Shown: positions 37,661-49,363, counted from the stretch's first letter. The stretch: DNA of 61,333 bases from a bacterium (GCA_016125385.1 WGLV01000017.1:1-61333), one strand, 5' to 3'. Notes: generated by a model not told the origin, from the sequence alone. Translations and numbers: made by a program.

Positions 37661-38239
37661 ATGAATCGGAAACGCGCTTTTACCCTGATTGAATTGCTGA
37701 TCGTCGTGGCCATCATTGGAATTCTCGCCGCCATCGCCGTCCCCAACTTTCTCAACGCACAGATCCGGGCCAAGCTGGCCCGCGTACAGGGCGACTTCAA
37801 GGCGTATGGAACCGCGATCGAGACTTACACTCTGGATTCAGGCGCGGCGCCGTGGGACAACCCCTCGCCCGCCGGCGACCACGGCTGGGCCGCTTCGCTT
37901 TCACGCCTGACAACCCCGGTATCCTACATGAGTTCGCTGATTCCCGACGTGTTTCAGGCGAAGGACGTGATCGACGCGCTGACGCCGACGCACTTCGTGG
38001 GGAGCAAACTCTCCTACGATTACACCACCATTTATTTTAACGGCGGCGTGAACACCCCCAGCGCGATCTGGAAGCGGCTGTTCGGCCATTCGCTGTGGCG
38101 GCTCGCCAGCGCGGGGCCGGATAACGCGCTCATCAACGTCCCCGGACGCGAATGGCTGGCGCCGCCGTTCGACGCCTCCAACGGGTTGAACTCAGCGGGC
38201 GACATCGCGTATTCGCAACAAAGTTTTCTCAACAAATAA
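37661..38239 (+). CDS. Prepilin-type N-terminal methylation protein (type II secretion / type IV pilin-like)
   Basis: The 192-residue protein opens NRKRA-FTLIELLIVVAIIG, the class III signal peptide cut by prepilin peptidase, with Glu at +5. Ala instead of the usual Gly stands at -1. The hydrophobic helix is followed by an amphipathic stretch (NAQIRAKLARVQGDFKAYGT) and a pseudopilin-G-like globular part. Many uncultivated phyla carry dozens of such single genes in place of a compact pilin operon. No assembly ATPase or secretin gene lies near. It may be an inner-membrane pseudopilin or an exported filament protein. Confidence 0.85.
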   Translation: MNRKRAFTLIELLIVVAIIGILAAIAVPNFLNAQIRAKLARVQGDFKAYGTAIETYTLDSGAAPWDNPSPAGDHGWAASLSRLTTPVSYMSSLIPDVFQAKDVIDALTPTHFVGSKLSYDYTTIYFNGGVNTPSAIWKRLFGHSLWRLASAGPDNALINVPGREWLAPPFDASNGLNSAGDIAYSQQSFLNK

Positions 38240-38444
38240 ACGCCTTCCCTGCACCACGCGCCACCGGGCCGCGTCGCGAAATGCGGTCCGTCTTACCGCG
38301 CCGCCTTTTCACTACCTGTTCTGAAAGCGACCGTTCGTTTCCAAACGAACTGAAACCGCTTTCGATGCGATGAAAATGGGTTACAATGGCTGGAATTTTG
38401 GAACGGCCGCCTCACCGGCCCTGTGGAAAGGAACCTCGCCGGAC

Positions 38445-39461
38445 ATGCCGAACGCGTTGATCACCGGAATCACCGGACAGGACGGATCGTACCTCGCGGA
38501 ATTTCTGCTCGAAAAAGGCTATACCGTACATGGCCTGATCCGGCGCAGCAGCTCCGTCCGCATGGAACGCATCGAGCATCTTTGCGGCGAGCCGCAATCC
38601 GCCGATTCAAAACTGGTTCTGCATTACGGCGACCTCTGCGACGGCAACTCGCTCACCCGCGTCGTTCACGAAATACAGCCCGATGAGATTTACAATCTCG
38701 CGGCGCAGTCGCACGTGCGCGTTTCGTTCGATGAACCGGTTCATACCGTCGACGTCACCGGCCTGGGAACGGTCAGGCTGCTGGAGGCGATGCGCCAGTA
38801 CGCGGAGAGTTCGGGCAAGACGCCCCGGTTTTATCAGGCGTCGTCCAGCGAGATGTTCGGCCAGGTTCAGGAATCGCCGCAAAACGAAACCACTCCGTTT
38901 CACCCGCGTTCGCCCTACGGCTGCGCGAAACTCTTCTCTCACTGGCAGACGGTCAATTACCGCGAGGCTTACGGCTATTTCGCATGCAGCGGCATTCTCT
39001 TCAATCATGAATCGCCCCGACGAGGCGAGGCCTTCGTCACCCGCAAGATCACCCTCGCCGCCGCCCGCATCAAACTCGGCCTGCAAAACAAACTCTACCT
39101 GGGCAACCTCGACGCCCGCCGCGACTGGGGTTTCGCCGGCGATTACGTCGAAGCCATGTGGAAGATGATGCAACATGAAACGCCCGGCGATTACGTCATC
39201 GCCACCGGCGAAACCCACAGCGTACGCGAATTTCTCGAACACGCCTTCGGTTTTCACGGCCTCGACTACAACGACTTCGTCGAGATCGATCCCCGTTTCA
39301 TGCGCCCCTCTGAAGTTCACCTGCTGCAAGGCGACTGCACCCGCGCCCGCACCGTACTGGGCTGGAAGCCGCGAGTCGACTTCGCCGGACTGGTCAGACT
39401 GATGAGCGAAGCCGACCTCGATCGGGCCCAGCGCGAAAAAGCCTCTGGCGGCCGCGACTAA
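38445..39461 (+). CDS. gmd: GDP-mannose 4,6-dehydratase
   Basis: The 338-residue short-chain dehydrogenase-type enzyme converts GDP-mannose to GDP-4-keto-6-deoxymannose, a precursor of GDP-fucose, rhamnose or perosamine. The N-terminus is [19 protein letters not shown] (the TGxxGxxG NADP site). SSSEMFG supplies catalytic Ser/Glu, and Y158-GCA-K162 is the YxxxK motif. [17 protein letters not shown] and [18 protein letters not shown] are family blocks. The ATG at 38445 matches the conserved start; the open frame begins 75 bases upstream without similarity. No fucose synthase gene is adjacent. Confidence 0.95.
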   Translation: MPNALITGITGQDGSYLAEFLLEKGYTVHGLIRRSSSVRMERIEHLCGEPQSADSKLVLHYGDLCDGNSLTRVVHEIQPDEIYNLAAQSHVRVSFDEPVHTVDVTGLGTVRLLEAMRQYAESSGKTPRFYQASSSEMFGQVQESPQNETTPFHPRSPYGCAKLFSHWQTVNYREAYGYFACSGILFNHESPRRGEAFVTRKITLAAARIKLGLQNKLYLGNLDARRDWGFAGDYVEAMWKMMQHETPGDYVIATGETHSVREFLEHAFGFHGLDYNDFVEIDPRFMRPSEVHLLQGDCTRARTVLGWKPRVDFAGLVRLMSEADLDRAQREKASGGRD

Positions 39462-39489
39462 TTCAATTCAACCAATCTGAAAACCAAAA

Positions 39490-39513
39490 GGGGAGGGTTT
39501 TGAACCCGCCCCT
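39490..39513. repeat. REP-like palindrome, copy A
   Basis: ggggagggttttgaacccgcccc-type inverted repeat between convergent gmd and thiC. It is related to the palindromes at 49088 and 49336. It may also act as a terminator, although a T-tract is lacking. Confidence 0.55.
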
Positions 39514-39585
39514 GCGATCGGCTAATTCTCTGAATTCATAATGCCGGCTCGCATCGCCCAAAGACTCGGCGGCGAGCGCCGCCCG

Positions 39586-41220
<1,635 letters not shown>

Positions 41221-41304
41221 CTTCACTATATTTTCAACCCCGCCGCTTTGTCAATCGCGGATGGAGAAAATCCGTTCACGCGCTCGGGAAACATCACATC
41301 ATGG

Positions 41305-41589
41305 TTATTTCATGGATGAAATCGTCAAACGGCGCTCGGCTTCTTCCAAACTTCCAAAATAGAGGACGTATGGATCGACGTCCGCGCCGGTCGGCCAGCA
41401 GAGGGTTCCTCCATCAATAAACATACGCTCGAACAGATTTGGATCATTTTTGATCGGCTCGAACACCTCTCCTTTCATAAAAGGAGTCAGGTCGATCTCT
41501 TTCTCCAGACCGTCATTAAACTTTACGCGAACGCAATATCTCCCCGTCACGATGGCTTCATGGATTTTTATTCGCATTCGTCTATTCAT
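41305..41589 (-). CDS. DUF2442-family small protein
   Basis: The 94-residue protein has EIVTGRYCVRVKF-like opening strands, then EKEIDLTPFMKGEVFEPIKN and CWPTGADVDPYVLYF, the conserved pattern of DUF2442 (D-L-x-P-x-x-x-G...W-x-G-A-D-x-x-P). Such proteins are often encoded beside DUF4160 proteins and have been linked to toxin-antitoxin-like pairs, but no DUF4160 gene is here. Its start overlaps the end of the metzincin gene by eight bases. An ATG four codons later is also possible. Confidence 0.75.
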   Translation of the reverse strand: MNRRMRIKIHEAIVTGRYCVRVKFNDGLEKEIDLTPFMKGEVFEPIKNDPNLFERMFIDGGTLCWPTGADVDPYVLYFGSLEEAERRLTISSMK

Positions 41590-42697
41590 CCCGCACTTTG
41601 AAATAGTTCCAGATTTGTTCGGAGGCGCCGTCGGCCGTATGAACGCGCACCCGGTACGCGAGGCACTCGTTCAACACGCGCGGCGCGAGCGTCCAGGCGA
41701 AGCCCTGATTCGCGCCGTCCTCAAAACGGTACGGTTCGGGCAACGGTTCAAACGCGCTCCACAAGCCGGTCTGAATTTCCGCACGGATCGACGCGACCTC
41801 GAACGAGGCGGGCAGCGAAGCGTAAATCGTTACCGGCTTCTTCGCTAAAGGCCGCAAGGGGACGTGCGAAACCGAAAACGTTGAAAACAGATCGTCGCGC
41901 CTGACCTGAGCGGGCGTCCAGCCCATCGCCTCTTTCTGATCGCCATCGATCCATGTGGCCTGAATCGAGTCGACATACTGCGCCAGCCCCATCACCGAAT
42001 CGTCGATCGGCTCGGGATGAGGCAGGCCGATGGCGTGACCGATGCCCTCGTGATACACCACGCAATCGGTTCCTTTGATCGGCACGCGCCAGCCGTCGGC
42101 GGTCACCAGCCCGAGGCCGATATGCTTTTCGGCCCAGTAGACCGAGCGCGCGCCACCGCAACGCGTACCGGGACGGTCTTCTCCGCTCGCGGTGACGTGA
42201 CCGGCGCACTCGGCGTGCGGCGGCTCGAGAAAGCAGCGTTCCGGGTCGCACACTCGCGTCCAGTCGTTATACCCCGGCGAGAAGTTGCAGTCGGCGAACA
42301 CCAGCAGAATCGGAAAGCGGCTCTCATCCCAGATCGCCGCGTCTGAATGCCAGACTTCATTCATGATTTTCCAGTAAAAGTTGTTCACGTCGTCACGAGG
42401 GAAATCATCCTGAACGTCTTTCGAGATAAACGGCTCGGCGTGGATGGTATAACTCAGGTCCGACCGACCGGCCAGTTCACGCTGATGAAACTCGCGGGCG
42501 CGTTCGAGGTGATATTCAAGGCGTTCACGCCAGTCAGGCAGCGGCGCCGCGCCTTTGGGCAGGTAATACACGGCACGCACGCCGATCCTGTCGATGGGGT
42601 CGTCTCCGCCGAAGGCGTGCATTTGCGCCTCGGCCCGCGCCGAGATGAACAGACAACAGGCGAACAGCAGCGTAACCAGTCGAGAGGCGTGATTCAT
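41582..42697 (-). CDS. Secreted metzincin-type zinc metallopeptidase
   Basis: The 371-residue protein has a signal peptide (LVTLLFACCLFISARAEA). The zinc site is H216-E-G-I-G-H221-A-I-G-L-P-H227, an exact HExxHxxGxxH metzincin signature, with a nearby Met (M236 in DDSVMGLAQ) that could form the Met-turn. Several Cys pairs (residues 137-180) suggest disulfides and export. The last ~90 residues look like a beta-sandwich domain. I cannot place it in a named metzincin family. It starts with a 4-base overlap with the DUF4416 gene, so the three minus-strand genes form an operon. Substrate unknown. Confidence 0.7.
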   Translation of the reverse strand: MNHASRLVTLLFACCLFISARAEAQMHAFGGDDPIDRIGVRAVYYLPKGAAPLPDWRERLEYHLERAREFHQRELAGRSDLSYTIHAEPFISKDVQDDFPRDDVNNFYWKIMNEVWHSDAAIWDESRFPILLVFADCNFSPGYNDWTRVCDPERCFLEPPHAECAGHVTASGEDRPGTRCGGARSVYWAEKHIGLGLVTADGWRVPIKGTDCVVYHEGIGHAIGLPHPEPIDDSVMGLAQYVDSIQATWIDGDQKEAMGWTPAQVRRDDLFSTFSVSHVPLRPLAKKPVTIYASLPASFEVASIRAEIQTGLWSAFEPLPEPYRFEDGANQGFAWTLAPRVLNECLAYRVRVHTADGASEQIWNYFKVRDE

Positions 42698-43230
42698 GAT
42701 GACGGGAGACCTTCTTTTTTGAGTTGTTCTTTATAGATTCGCCGGATGGCTTCAAAATCGTCGCGGTGGTTGTAATAGTCGGGGTAGGTCCAGGGAAGCG
42801 TGGTGAAGTCGCCGTTTTCGTAGCGCATGGTGACTTCGGCGTAGATTCCCCGCCCGATGTAGACGCGGTGGCTGAAGTCTTTGGTACTGGCCAGCGCCAG
42901 ATGCGAGCCACGAACGTATCCGGGATCGAGATTCAGGCGGCGGCGGCCGTCTTCGGCGAACTGGGTTTCCCACAGATTCGAAAGATGTTTCATGTGAATC
43001 AGCGCGTCGGGTTGCGCCAGGCGTTGCAGCGAAAAAAATCGGCGGGTCAGCCCCTCGCCCATTTCTTCATCATAGTAATCGCTCTCAACGAAGGGATGTT
43101 CGGGGCTGAAGTAGTCGGCGGGGCCGAAATGCGTTTCGATCAGTTGAACGGCTTTTGCCAGCAAGGCGCGATCGTGATACAGCGCGCCGAAGATCGGTTT
43201 GACGGGTTTGGGAAGCGTCGGTTCACCCAC
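42694..43230 (-). CDS. DUF4416-family protein
   Basis: The 178-residue protein matches the DUF4416 pattern: KPIFGALYHDRALLAKA, FGPADYFSPEHPFVESDYY, LNLDPGYVRGSHLALASTKD, SHRVYIGRGIYAEVTMRY and DFTTLPWTYPDYYN. The family is common in delta-proteobacteria-like and related groups; its role is unknown. GTG is the start, with GAGGA nine bases upstream. It is first in a three-gene operon with the metzincin and the DUF2442 protein. Confidence 0.8.
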   Translation of the reverse strand: MGEPTLPKPVKPIFGALYHDRALLAKAVQLIETHFGPADYFSPEHPFVESDYYDEEMGEGLTRRFFSLQRLAQPDALIHMKHLSNLWETQFAEDGRRRLNLDPGYVRGSHLALASTKDFSHRVYIGRGIYAEVTMRYENGDFTTLPWTYPDYYNHRDDFEAIRRIYKEQLKKEGLPSS

Positions 43231-43381
43231 GATGGTTGTTCCTCACGTACAGTCTGTTATACGGCCTATTGAGTCTACCTAAACCCGGTTTAAAACGGGA
43301 ACCCCGGAGCGCTTCCGCCCGGAGAAAGCCCTGCCATGCCGCATTTCATTGAACGCCAGTGGATTGATGATCGGCGGGCGC

Positions 43382-44854
43382 ATGATTTACAATCATTTCA
43401 TGCAACCTCAGGATTCGAACCGCCGTCTTGATTTACTGATCCTCGCGCAATTCACCATCGGGCTCGCCATCCTGTTCTACTGGGGATCCATGCGCGACGC
43501 CGTGCTGCGTTTCGCGCCCGACGACGCGTTTTTTTATATCCGCATCGCACTCAACTGGGCGGCGGGTCATCCCTCCACGTTTGATGGGCTGACCCTGACG
43601 AATGGATACCATCCGCTCTGGCAATGGCTGTTGATTCCCCTGGCCTGGGCGTGGCCCTCGCCTCACACGCTTTCACGCGTGGCGGTGATATTGGGGCTGC
43701 TTTTTTACGCCGCCGCCGCGCTCATCGTGCGCGCCCGCCTCATCAAACTCGGCAACCCGTATGCCTGGTTCGCGATCGTATGGACGGTCTCCGCGCTTTT
43801 GTTTTCGCCAGTGTATGGAATGGAGGGGCCGCTGTGCGTGCTGATTTTTACACTGCTGTTGAGTTGGACTTCAAACGGCGTCACGCCCGGCGCGGCGAAC
43901 GCTCTGTTCGGCGGGCTGTTAACCGCCGCGCTGGGTCTGGCGCGGCTCGATCATGTCGCCTGGGTCGCCGCGCTCGACGTCTGGCTCGTCATGCGCGCGC
44001 GCCGCGAACGATGGCCGATTCGTTTTATGGCGATATTCGCCCTGACGCAGGCTTTGCCGCTGTTTGCGTATTTTCTGTCGAACTATCTGATCTGGGGACA
44101 TTGGGAACCGATCAGCGCGGCGCTTAAACTGGCGCGCGGCGGATTTTTCAGTTTCAACATTCCATACAGTTTTCTGTATGCAATTTCATTGGCTTCGATT
44201 CCGCTCAGTCTGTGGGCCGGGTTCCGTAAAGATGAACTCGCGTGGATTGGCGGCGGCAACCTTCTGTACATGGCGTCGATTCTGGCGCGGGGCGGGCTTG
44301 AAACGTGGGACTGGTATTTCGCCCTGCCCGCGTTTTCGCTCGCGCTGCTGGCGCCGCGTTTCATTCATGAATCGCGCTCGATCGTCGCGCGATGGCGCGA
44401 ACCGGTGCTGGCGGTTCTTTCGATTCTGGCGATTTCGATGACCGCGGGCGAAATAGTCAACAACCGCAGCGAGTTCGTCTCATCGTATGACAAGGCGCTG
44501 CTGCTGGCCGAGTATCCCGAAGGCGAGTTCACCTTCGCCGCCTCCGACTGCGGCATCCTGGGATGTTTCTCTCGTCAGCACTGGCTCGACCTCGACGGTC
44601 TGACGCTCGATTACGATTTTCAGGATGCGCTGCGCGAAAAACGGCTGCCCGAATGGTTGCAGAAAAAAGGGATGAACGCGTACGTCGACTTTTCCGAGCC
44701 ACCCCTGTTGAAAGAAGCGATCCTGCGGGGATGGATCGGCATCGGTGGACATCACGACGAGGCGCGCGTTACGCTGGAGGCGTGGAAGCCGCTCGGCGAC
44801 AGCCACATGATCATGCGCGTCACCGGGATCGATCATCCGGATGAGGCGGAGTAG
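43382..44854 (+). CDS. GT-C-like membrane glycosyltransferase
   Basis: The product is about 490 residues; the start is unsure because several in-frame candidates (TTG 43349, ATG 43367, 43382, 43400) lack a clear ribosome site. After the first span the loop FAPDDAFFYIRIALNWAAGH carries the DD typical of the catalytic first loop of GT-C enzymes, followed by TLTNGYHPLWQW, a block seen in ArnT-like relatives. About nine spans follow, and a soluble tail of ~110 residues ends the protein. It likely moves a sugar from a polyprenyl-linked donor on the periplasmic face. The acceptor is unknown. Confidence 0.72.
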   Translation: MIYNHFMQPQDSNRRLDLLILAQFTIGLAILFYWGSMRDAVLRFAPDDAFFYIRIALNWAAGHPSTFDGLTLTNGYHPLWQWLLIPLAWAWPSPHTLSRVAVILGLLFYAAAALIVRARLIKLGNPYAWFAIVWTVSALLFSPVYGMEGPLCVLIFTLLLSWTSNGVTPGAANALFGGLLTAALGLARLDHVAWVAALDVWLVMRARRERWPIRFMAIFALTQALPLFAYFLSNYLIWGHWEPISAALKLARGGFFSFNIPYSFLYAISLASIPLSLWAGFRKDELAWIGGGNLLYMASILARGGLETWDWYFALPAFSLALLAPRFIHESRSIVARWREPVLAVLSILAISMTAGEIVNNRSEFVSSYDKALLLAEYPEGEFTFAASDCGILGCFSRQHWLDLDGLTLDYDFQDALREKRLPEWLQKKGMNAYVDFSEPPLLKEAILRGWIGIGGHHDEARVTLEAWKPLGDSHMIMRVTGIDHPDEAE

Positions 44855-44918
44855 AGACCTTCGGCATCACCGGGATGCGAACATTGAATCAATTTAAACA
44901 CAAGAGAGAGAAATCGCC

Positions 44919-46217
44919 ATGAAATTACGCCACCTCTGCATCATCCTCGCCGCACTTCTCCTATCATGGGTCTCCGTCACCGCTGACGAGTATCCGCTTC
45001 GCGACGCGCGGGAATGCTCAGTCCGCGACGGGTTACCGAATTTCTTCCAGAAATTAACCGAAGGAAAAGCAGTTCGGATCGCCTATCTGGGGGGAAGCAT
45101 CACGGCGCAGGCGGGTTGGCGTCCTCAGACCCTGCAATGGTTTCAGGATCAGTACCCTCAAGCCAAGGTATCGGAAATTAACGCCGCGATCGGCGGCACG
45201 GGCTCGGACCTCGGCGTTTTTCGATTGAAGCACGATGTTCTCGACCATGACCCGGACCTGCTGTTCGTCGAATTCGCCGTAAATGACGGCGGCGCGCCGC
45301 CACATCGCATCCATCAGGCGATGGAGGGAATCGTTCGCCAGGCGTATCGGAGCAACCCGATGATCGAAATCTGTTTCGTTTATACGCTGGTCGGCGATTG
45401 GACGCGGACATTGCGGGAGGGCAAGTTTCCTCAGGCGGCGTCGGCGATGGAAGCGGTCGCCGATCATTACGGCATTCCTTCGATTCACATGGGGATGGAA
45501 GCAGCGCGCCTGGAAGGCGAAGGGAAACTGATCTTCAAAGCGCAAAAACCAAAAACGCCTGAAGAAGAAAAAGAACTTGGCGACAAGATTCTTTTCTCGC
45601 CCGACAACGTTCACCCCTACCCCGACACGGGTCACAAGTTGTACACCGAAGCCGTTGTGAGAGGGATGGAGAAGATTCGCGCGATCACGGCGGCCCGCTC
45701 GCACATCCTCCCGCCGCCCCTGGTGGAAGACCACTGGGAAGCCGCGAAAATGATCCCGATCGGCCAGGCGGAACTGAGCCCGGAATGGAAAGCGCTCGAT
45801 CCCGAAAAAAACGATCTCGCCAAGCGCTTTCAGAATCGAACGGGAGTTTTGTATCACGCCAGCCAGGCAGGCGCTACGATCCGATTTGCATTTAAAGGGA
45901 CGGACCTGAGGATGTACGATCTACTCGGGCCGGATTGTGGACAGGTGGGCGTCACGCTGGATGACGAACCCGCGAAGACCGTCGCCCGTTTCGATTCGTA
46001 TTGCACCTATCACCGTCTTGGCTCTTTCACGGTGGGGGCCGGGCTGCCCAATGTTGTACATCAGGTCAAACTGGAGTTGCTCGCCGATCCGATGGACAAA
46101 GCGGAAATTTTAAGCCAACGGAACAATACGATCGACGATCCTGAACGCTACGCCGATCTGGCGTGGTATGTTGGCGCGATTCTGGTGGTGGGAGACATCG
46201 TCCCGCTCAACGAATAG
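44919..46217 (+). CDS. Secreted SGNH/GDSL-type hydrolase
   Basis: The 432-residue protein has a signal peptide (LCIILAALLLSWVSVTA-D). SGNH blocks are: I, AYLGGSIT with Ser60 as nucleophile; II, NAAIGGTGSD; III, FAVNDGG with Asn122; and V, PDNVHPYPDTGH with Asp229 and His232. A C-terminal domain (residues ~290-430) resembles the carbohydrate-esterase-type beta-sandwich that accompanies such enzymes. Likely activity is deacetylation or de-esterification of a polysaccharide. It stands alone between oppositely oriented csaA and the GT-C gene. Confidence 0.85.
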   Translation: MKLRHLCIILAALLLSWVSVTADEYPLRDARECSVRDGLPNFFQKLTEGKAVRIAYLGGSITAQAGWRPQTLQWFQDQYPQAKVSEINAAIGGTGSDLGVFRLKHDVLDHDPDLLFVEFAVNDGGAPPHRIHQAMEGIVRQAYRSNPMIEICFVYTLVGDWTRTLREGKFPQAASAMEAVADHYGIPSIHMGMEAARLEGEGKLIFKAQKPKTPEEEKELGDKILFSPDNVHPYPDTGHKLYTEAVVRGMEKIRAITAARSHILPPPLVEDHWEAAKMIPIGQAELSPEWKALDPEKNDLAKRFQNRTGVLYHASQAGATIRFAFKGTDLRMYDLLGPDCGQVGVTLDDEPAKTVARFDSYCTYHRLGSFTVGAGLPNVVHQVKLELLADPMDKAEILSQRNNTIDDPERYADLAWYVGAILVVGDIVPLNE

Positions 46218-46296
46218 ATATCCCGCTCGCCAGTCGCTAATGAATTGTGCTGTTTTAACGCGCTCACGCGGGACGATCGAAAAAAATTTTCTCCCG

Positions 46297-46638
46297 TTAC
46301 GCCAGTCGCGCACCGTTGGGGACTCCGCGCTCAGGCTGCGACAGCACCACTTCGCCATCGTCGAGCACGAACCCAGTCACCAGTACTTCTGAACGGAATC
46401 CCGCGACGCGCCTGGGTTCGAAATTAACCACACAGATTACCTGGCGGCCCAGCAGTTCGTCTTTGGAATACAGCCGGGTGATCTGTGCGCTCGACTGTTT
46501 GATTCCAATCTCCGGCCCCAGATCGACGCGCAGTTTATACGCTGGTTTGCGCGCCTCGGGGAAGTCATTCACTTCCACGATCGTCCCCGCCCGCAGATCG
46601 ACCTTGAGAAAGTCATCCCAGGTGATGGTTTCGTTCAT
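46297..46638 (-). CDS. csaA: CsaA-like tRNA-binding domain protein
   Basis: The 113-residue protein matches CsaA from end to end: [78 protein letters not shown] and [15 protein letters not shown]. It is an OB-fold domain of the EMAP/Arc1p tRNA-binding type; CsaA dimers have been described as export-related chaperones. The start at 46638 follows the conserved N-terminus. The open frame runs far upstream through a terminator and is not coding there. Confidence 0.92.
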   Translation of the reverse strand: MNETITWDDFLKVDLRAGTIVEVNDFPEARKPAYKLRVDLGPEIGIKQSSAQITRLYSKDELLGRQVICVVNFEPRRVAGFRSEVLVTGFVLDDGEVVLSQPERGVPNGARLA

Positions 46639-46669
46639 CTTTCCATTCGCTTTCAAAAATGTCTTGCAT

Positions 46670-46698
46670 AAAAAAGGGCCGCGTGGCGGCCCTTTTTT
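46670..46698. terminator. Bidirectional-looking terminator between the MRJP-like gene and csaA
   Basis: Arms aaaaaagggccgc and gcggcccttttt enclose a short gtg loop and carry A- and T-tracts on each side. It lies 104 bases past the MRJP-like stop and 32 bases before the csaA start. Confidence 0.85.
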
Positions 46699-46801
46699 GC
46701 TCTCGAGAATAACCGGCTCGGTCGCGGCAGCAACCAACGGGAGCGATAAGCGCGAACAATGCAAAAGACTCGCCCCAGGCGCCGTCCGCCGGCACTGTCC
46801 G

Positions 46802-47986
46802 CTAGCGGCCCACCACACCGGGCGCCAGCGCCTTGAAGCGGATGATGTAATACGGCGGCTTGGCCACCATCTCGCCGGTGTGCATGCGGGGCGTCAGGTG
46901 AAGCTGATTGGCGACGATATACATATAGCCGTCGGGGCCGTAGCTCATGCCGTCGGGCCAGCGCACGATGTTGTCATCTTTGAACAACAGGTGAAACTCG
47001 CGATTGGGCGTGATGACGCCCACCGCGTTTTCGCTGACGCTGGTGAGATAGATGTTGCCGGCGTAATCGGTCCCCATGCCGTCGCTGATGGGCTTTTCGC
47101 TGTATCGCTCGACCTTCTTCGACAGCGCGCCGCTGCTGAGCGACTCGTCGAGCAGGTCGGCGACGCGTACGCGGTACATACTGTGTCCACTGAAGGGGCC
47201 GTAATACAGCCACTCATTTTTAGCGTCGAGCGCGAGCCCGTTCACCGGAACGCGCGGATACACCGCGTTGCCGTTTTCATCGATGCTGGCGCAACGGTAG
47301 CCGTCGATCACCAGATCGATATCTTCGGCCAGCATGCTTTTATGCCCTTCCAGCAGGCGGCGCGTCATGCCGGTGCGAATATCGACCACCAGCAGCGCGG
47401 CGCGTCCGGCGGCGGTGTCTGAGATAAAGATCTTGCCGTGAGTGGCGTCGACCGAAAGGTCGTTCAGAAACGAATCTTCATTGATGAGCGGCGGGCAGAT
47501 ATAGATGATCTTGTGCAGCCGGTTGTTGCGGGTATCCCAGCCGATCAGTTTGGGCATGGTCTTGCCGCGCTGGGCGTTGTCGAGAATCCACACGATCCCC
47601 ACCGGGTCGGACTGGATGCCGAGCGCGGTGTCGATGGAGAGAAAGTCTTTGGGGCCGCCGAGGCTCCACGCCTCATTGGGAAACGGAACCACTTTGCCGT
47701 CTTTCAGCTCGCCGGCGCGCAATTCGGTTTCAAAGAACTGCATGGTGCTGAACAACACGCGGCCGTCGGGCGTGACGGTGATGTTGCCGGGGGGTACGTC
47801 GAGCGAGGCGACGATTTCATACGGATACTTCCCCGGCTCAAACGGCGGCGGCGAGGTTTGGGGCCGCGCGGGCGTGGCTGCTTCCACCGCGGCGGGCGCG
47901 CTCTGTTCGGGCGTGGCGTTTTCCTGCGCGAACACGGCGATTGTGGACAGAAAGATCAAAGTAAGTCGAATTAGCGGTTTCATCAT
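46802..47986 (-). CDS. Secreted yellow/major royal jelly protein (MRJP)-like beta-propeller
   Basis: The protein is 394 residues from the ATG at 47986, chosen because GGGAG lies five bases upstream; an in-frame ATG at 48007 overlaps trpS. A signal peptide ([14 protein letters not shown]) is followed by an Ala/Pro-rich linker and a propeller with MRJP blocks: [75 protein letters not shown] and [19 protein letters not shown]. The bacterial relatives bind ligands or act as lactonase-like enzymes; no activity can be named here. It lies just behind trpS and ends at a repeat-like segment. Confidence 0.85.
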   Translation of the reverse strand: MMKPLIRLTLIFLSTIAVFAQENATPEQSAPAAVEAATPARPQTSPPPFEPGKYPYEIVASLDVPPGNITVTPDGRVLFSTMQFFETELRAGELKDGKVVPFPNEAWSLGGPKDFLSIDTALGIQSDPVGIVWILDNAQRGKTMPKLIGWDTRNNRLHKIIYICPPLINEDSFLNDLSVDATHGKIFISDTAAGRAALLVVDIRTGMTRRLLEGHKSMLAEDIDLVIDGYRCASIDENGNAVYPRVPVNGLALDAKNEWLYYGPFSGHSMYRVRVADLLDESLSSGALSKKVERYSEKPISDGMGTDYAGNIYLTSVSENAVGVITPNREFHLLFKDDNIVRWPDGMSYGPDGYMYIVANQLHLTPRMHTGEMVAKPPYYIIRFKALAPGVVGR

Positions 47987-48006
47987 GGCTTCTCCCATTC
48001 GGCGCA

Positions 48007-49023
48007 TTAGCTCGCTGTAACGGATTGCTGACTGACGGCGTGAGATCCCAGACCCATGCGTTGTTTGACGCCGTCGACGGTTTCGCGGGCGATGGGACGG
48101 CAGCGTTTCGCGCCCTCCTGAAACGCCTCGTGAACCTCGGCGGGTTTGTTCTGCAATTCAGTATAACGGTCGCGGAACGGCGCGATGAACGGCTCGACGT
48201 GAGTCAGCAGCATCTTCTTGCAGTCGACGCAGCCGATGCCCGCCGTGCGGCATTCGCGGTTGACCGTCTCGACTTCCTCCGCGCTGGAGAAGATGTTGTG
48301 CAGCGCGAAGATGTTGCAGATATCGGGGTTTCCCGGGTCGCTGCGGCGCTTGCGGTTTTCGTCGGTGACGGCGGTGAGCACTTTCTTCTGAAGCACGTCG
48401 GGCTGTTCGAACAGCGAGATGTGGTTGCCCAGCGACTTGCTCATCTTGCTCTTGCCGTCGAGGCCCATCAGACGCGGCGTCTTCGACAAAATCGGCTCGG
48501 GGTCAGGGAAAAACTCGCCGTACTGATTATTGAACTTGCGCGTCAGATCGCGGGTCAGTTCGAGATGTTGAACCTGATCGTCGCCCACCGGCACCGCCTG
48601 CGCGCGGTAGACGATAATATCAGAGGCCATCAGCGCGGGGTATGACAGCAGGCCGAGGTTAATGTTTTCCGGCGACTGCTGCGATTTTTCCTTGAACTGC
48701 GTCATGCGTTCCATCTGGCCCAGCGGCGCGATGCACGAAAGCACCCACGCCAGCTCGGTATGCTCGGGAACGTCCGATTGCAGCATCAGCGAACAGTTTT
48801 CTGGCGAGAGCCCGATCGCGAGCAGCGACGCCATGCTGTTAAAGATGGTCAGGGGCATCTCTTTCGGATCAAACGGCGTGGTAATGGCGTGATAATCGAC
48901 CACGCTGTAGATGCACTCATAATTTTCAACCAGATCGACCCACGTGCGCAACGCGCCGAAGTAGTTGCCCAGGTGAAATTCGCCGGTGGGGCGAATGCCG
49001 GAAAATACCCGTTTTTTCGTCAT
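48007..49023 (-). CDS. trpS: Tryptophanyl-tRNA synthetase
   Basis: The 338-residue class I synthetase has the HIGH motif as H17LGN and KMSKS in GKSKMSKSLGN. VPVGDDQVQHLELTRDLTRK and LSYPALMASDIIVY are TrpS-specific. The C-terminus carries QRMGLG. The ATG at 49023 fits the family start; a TTG eight codons earlier is possible. The region behind it (49060-49757) is repeat-rich and non-coding. Confidence 0.95.
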   Translation of the reverse strand: MTKKRVFSGIRPTGEFHLGNYFGALRTWVDLVENYECIYSVVDYHAITTPFDPKEMPLTIFNSMASLLAIGLSPENCSLMLQSDVPEHTELAWVLSCIAPLGQMERMTQFKEKSQQSPENINLGLLSYPALMASDIIVYRAQAVPVGDDQVQHLELTRDLTRKFNNQYGEFFPDPEPILSKTPRLMGLDGKSKMSKSLGNHISLFEQPDVLQKKVLTAVTDENRKRRSDPGNPDICNIFALHNIFSSAEEVETVNRECRTAGIGCVDCKKMLLTHVEPFIAPFRDRYTELQNKPAEVHEAFQEGAKRCRPIARETVDGVKQRMGLGSHAVSQQSVTAS

Positions 49024-49087
49024 CAACCCGTTCCATCCATCCTTCAAAAATTGAGATAGCGCATGTCGTTTTCATTCTCGGTTCCAC

Positions 49088-49118
49088 TGCAGGGACGGGT
49101 TCGAAACCCGCCCCTGCA
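49088..49118. repeat. REP-like palindrome, copy B
   Basis: tgcagggacgggttcg / aaacccgcccctgca inverted repeat; related to copies at 39490 and 49336. Confidence 0.6.
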
Positions 49119-49335
49119 ACCGATCGTGTCTCTCTTAACAATACGCCGGATGATGCAAACAAATCTCCTTTACTCAAAATCCGGCGGTGTAATGATATTA
49201 GTTTACCTCGGCAACCAGCAGGCGCGCTTGATTCGCATAATCCAAAAGACCGGGTGAGCGCCACGCACAGCCATCGCGATTTATCGGACACCCCCCTCCT
49301 TGAATGACCGGGCGTATGACGGACTGATCGCACCA

Positions 49336-49363
49336 TAGGGGGCAGGTTTCAAACCTGCCCCTA
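49336..49363. repeat. REP-like palindrome, copy C
   Basis: aggggGcaggtttc / aaacctgcccct inverted repeat directly before the 109-bp tandem array; related to copies at 39490 and 49088. Confidence 0.6.

Noticed and set aside
48926-49336. 136-codon open frame upstream of trpS on the minus strand
   Set aside because: It runs through the trpS start and a palindromic repeat; no protein features.
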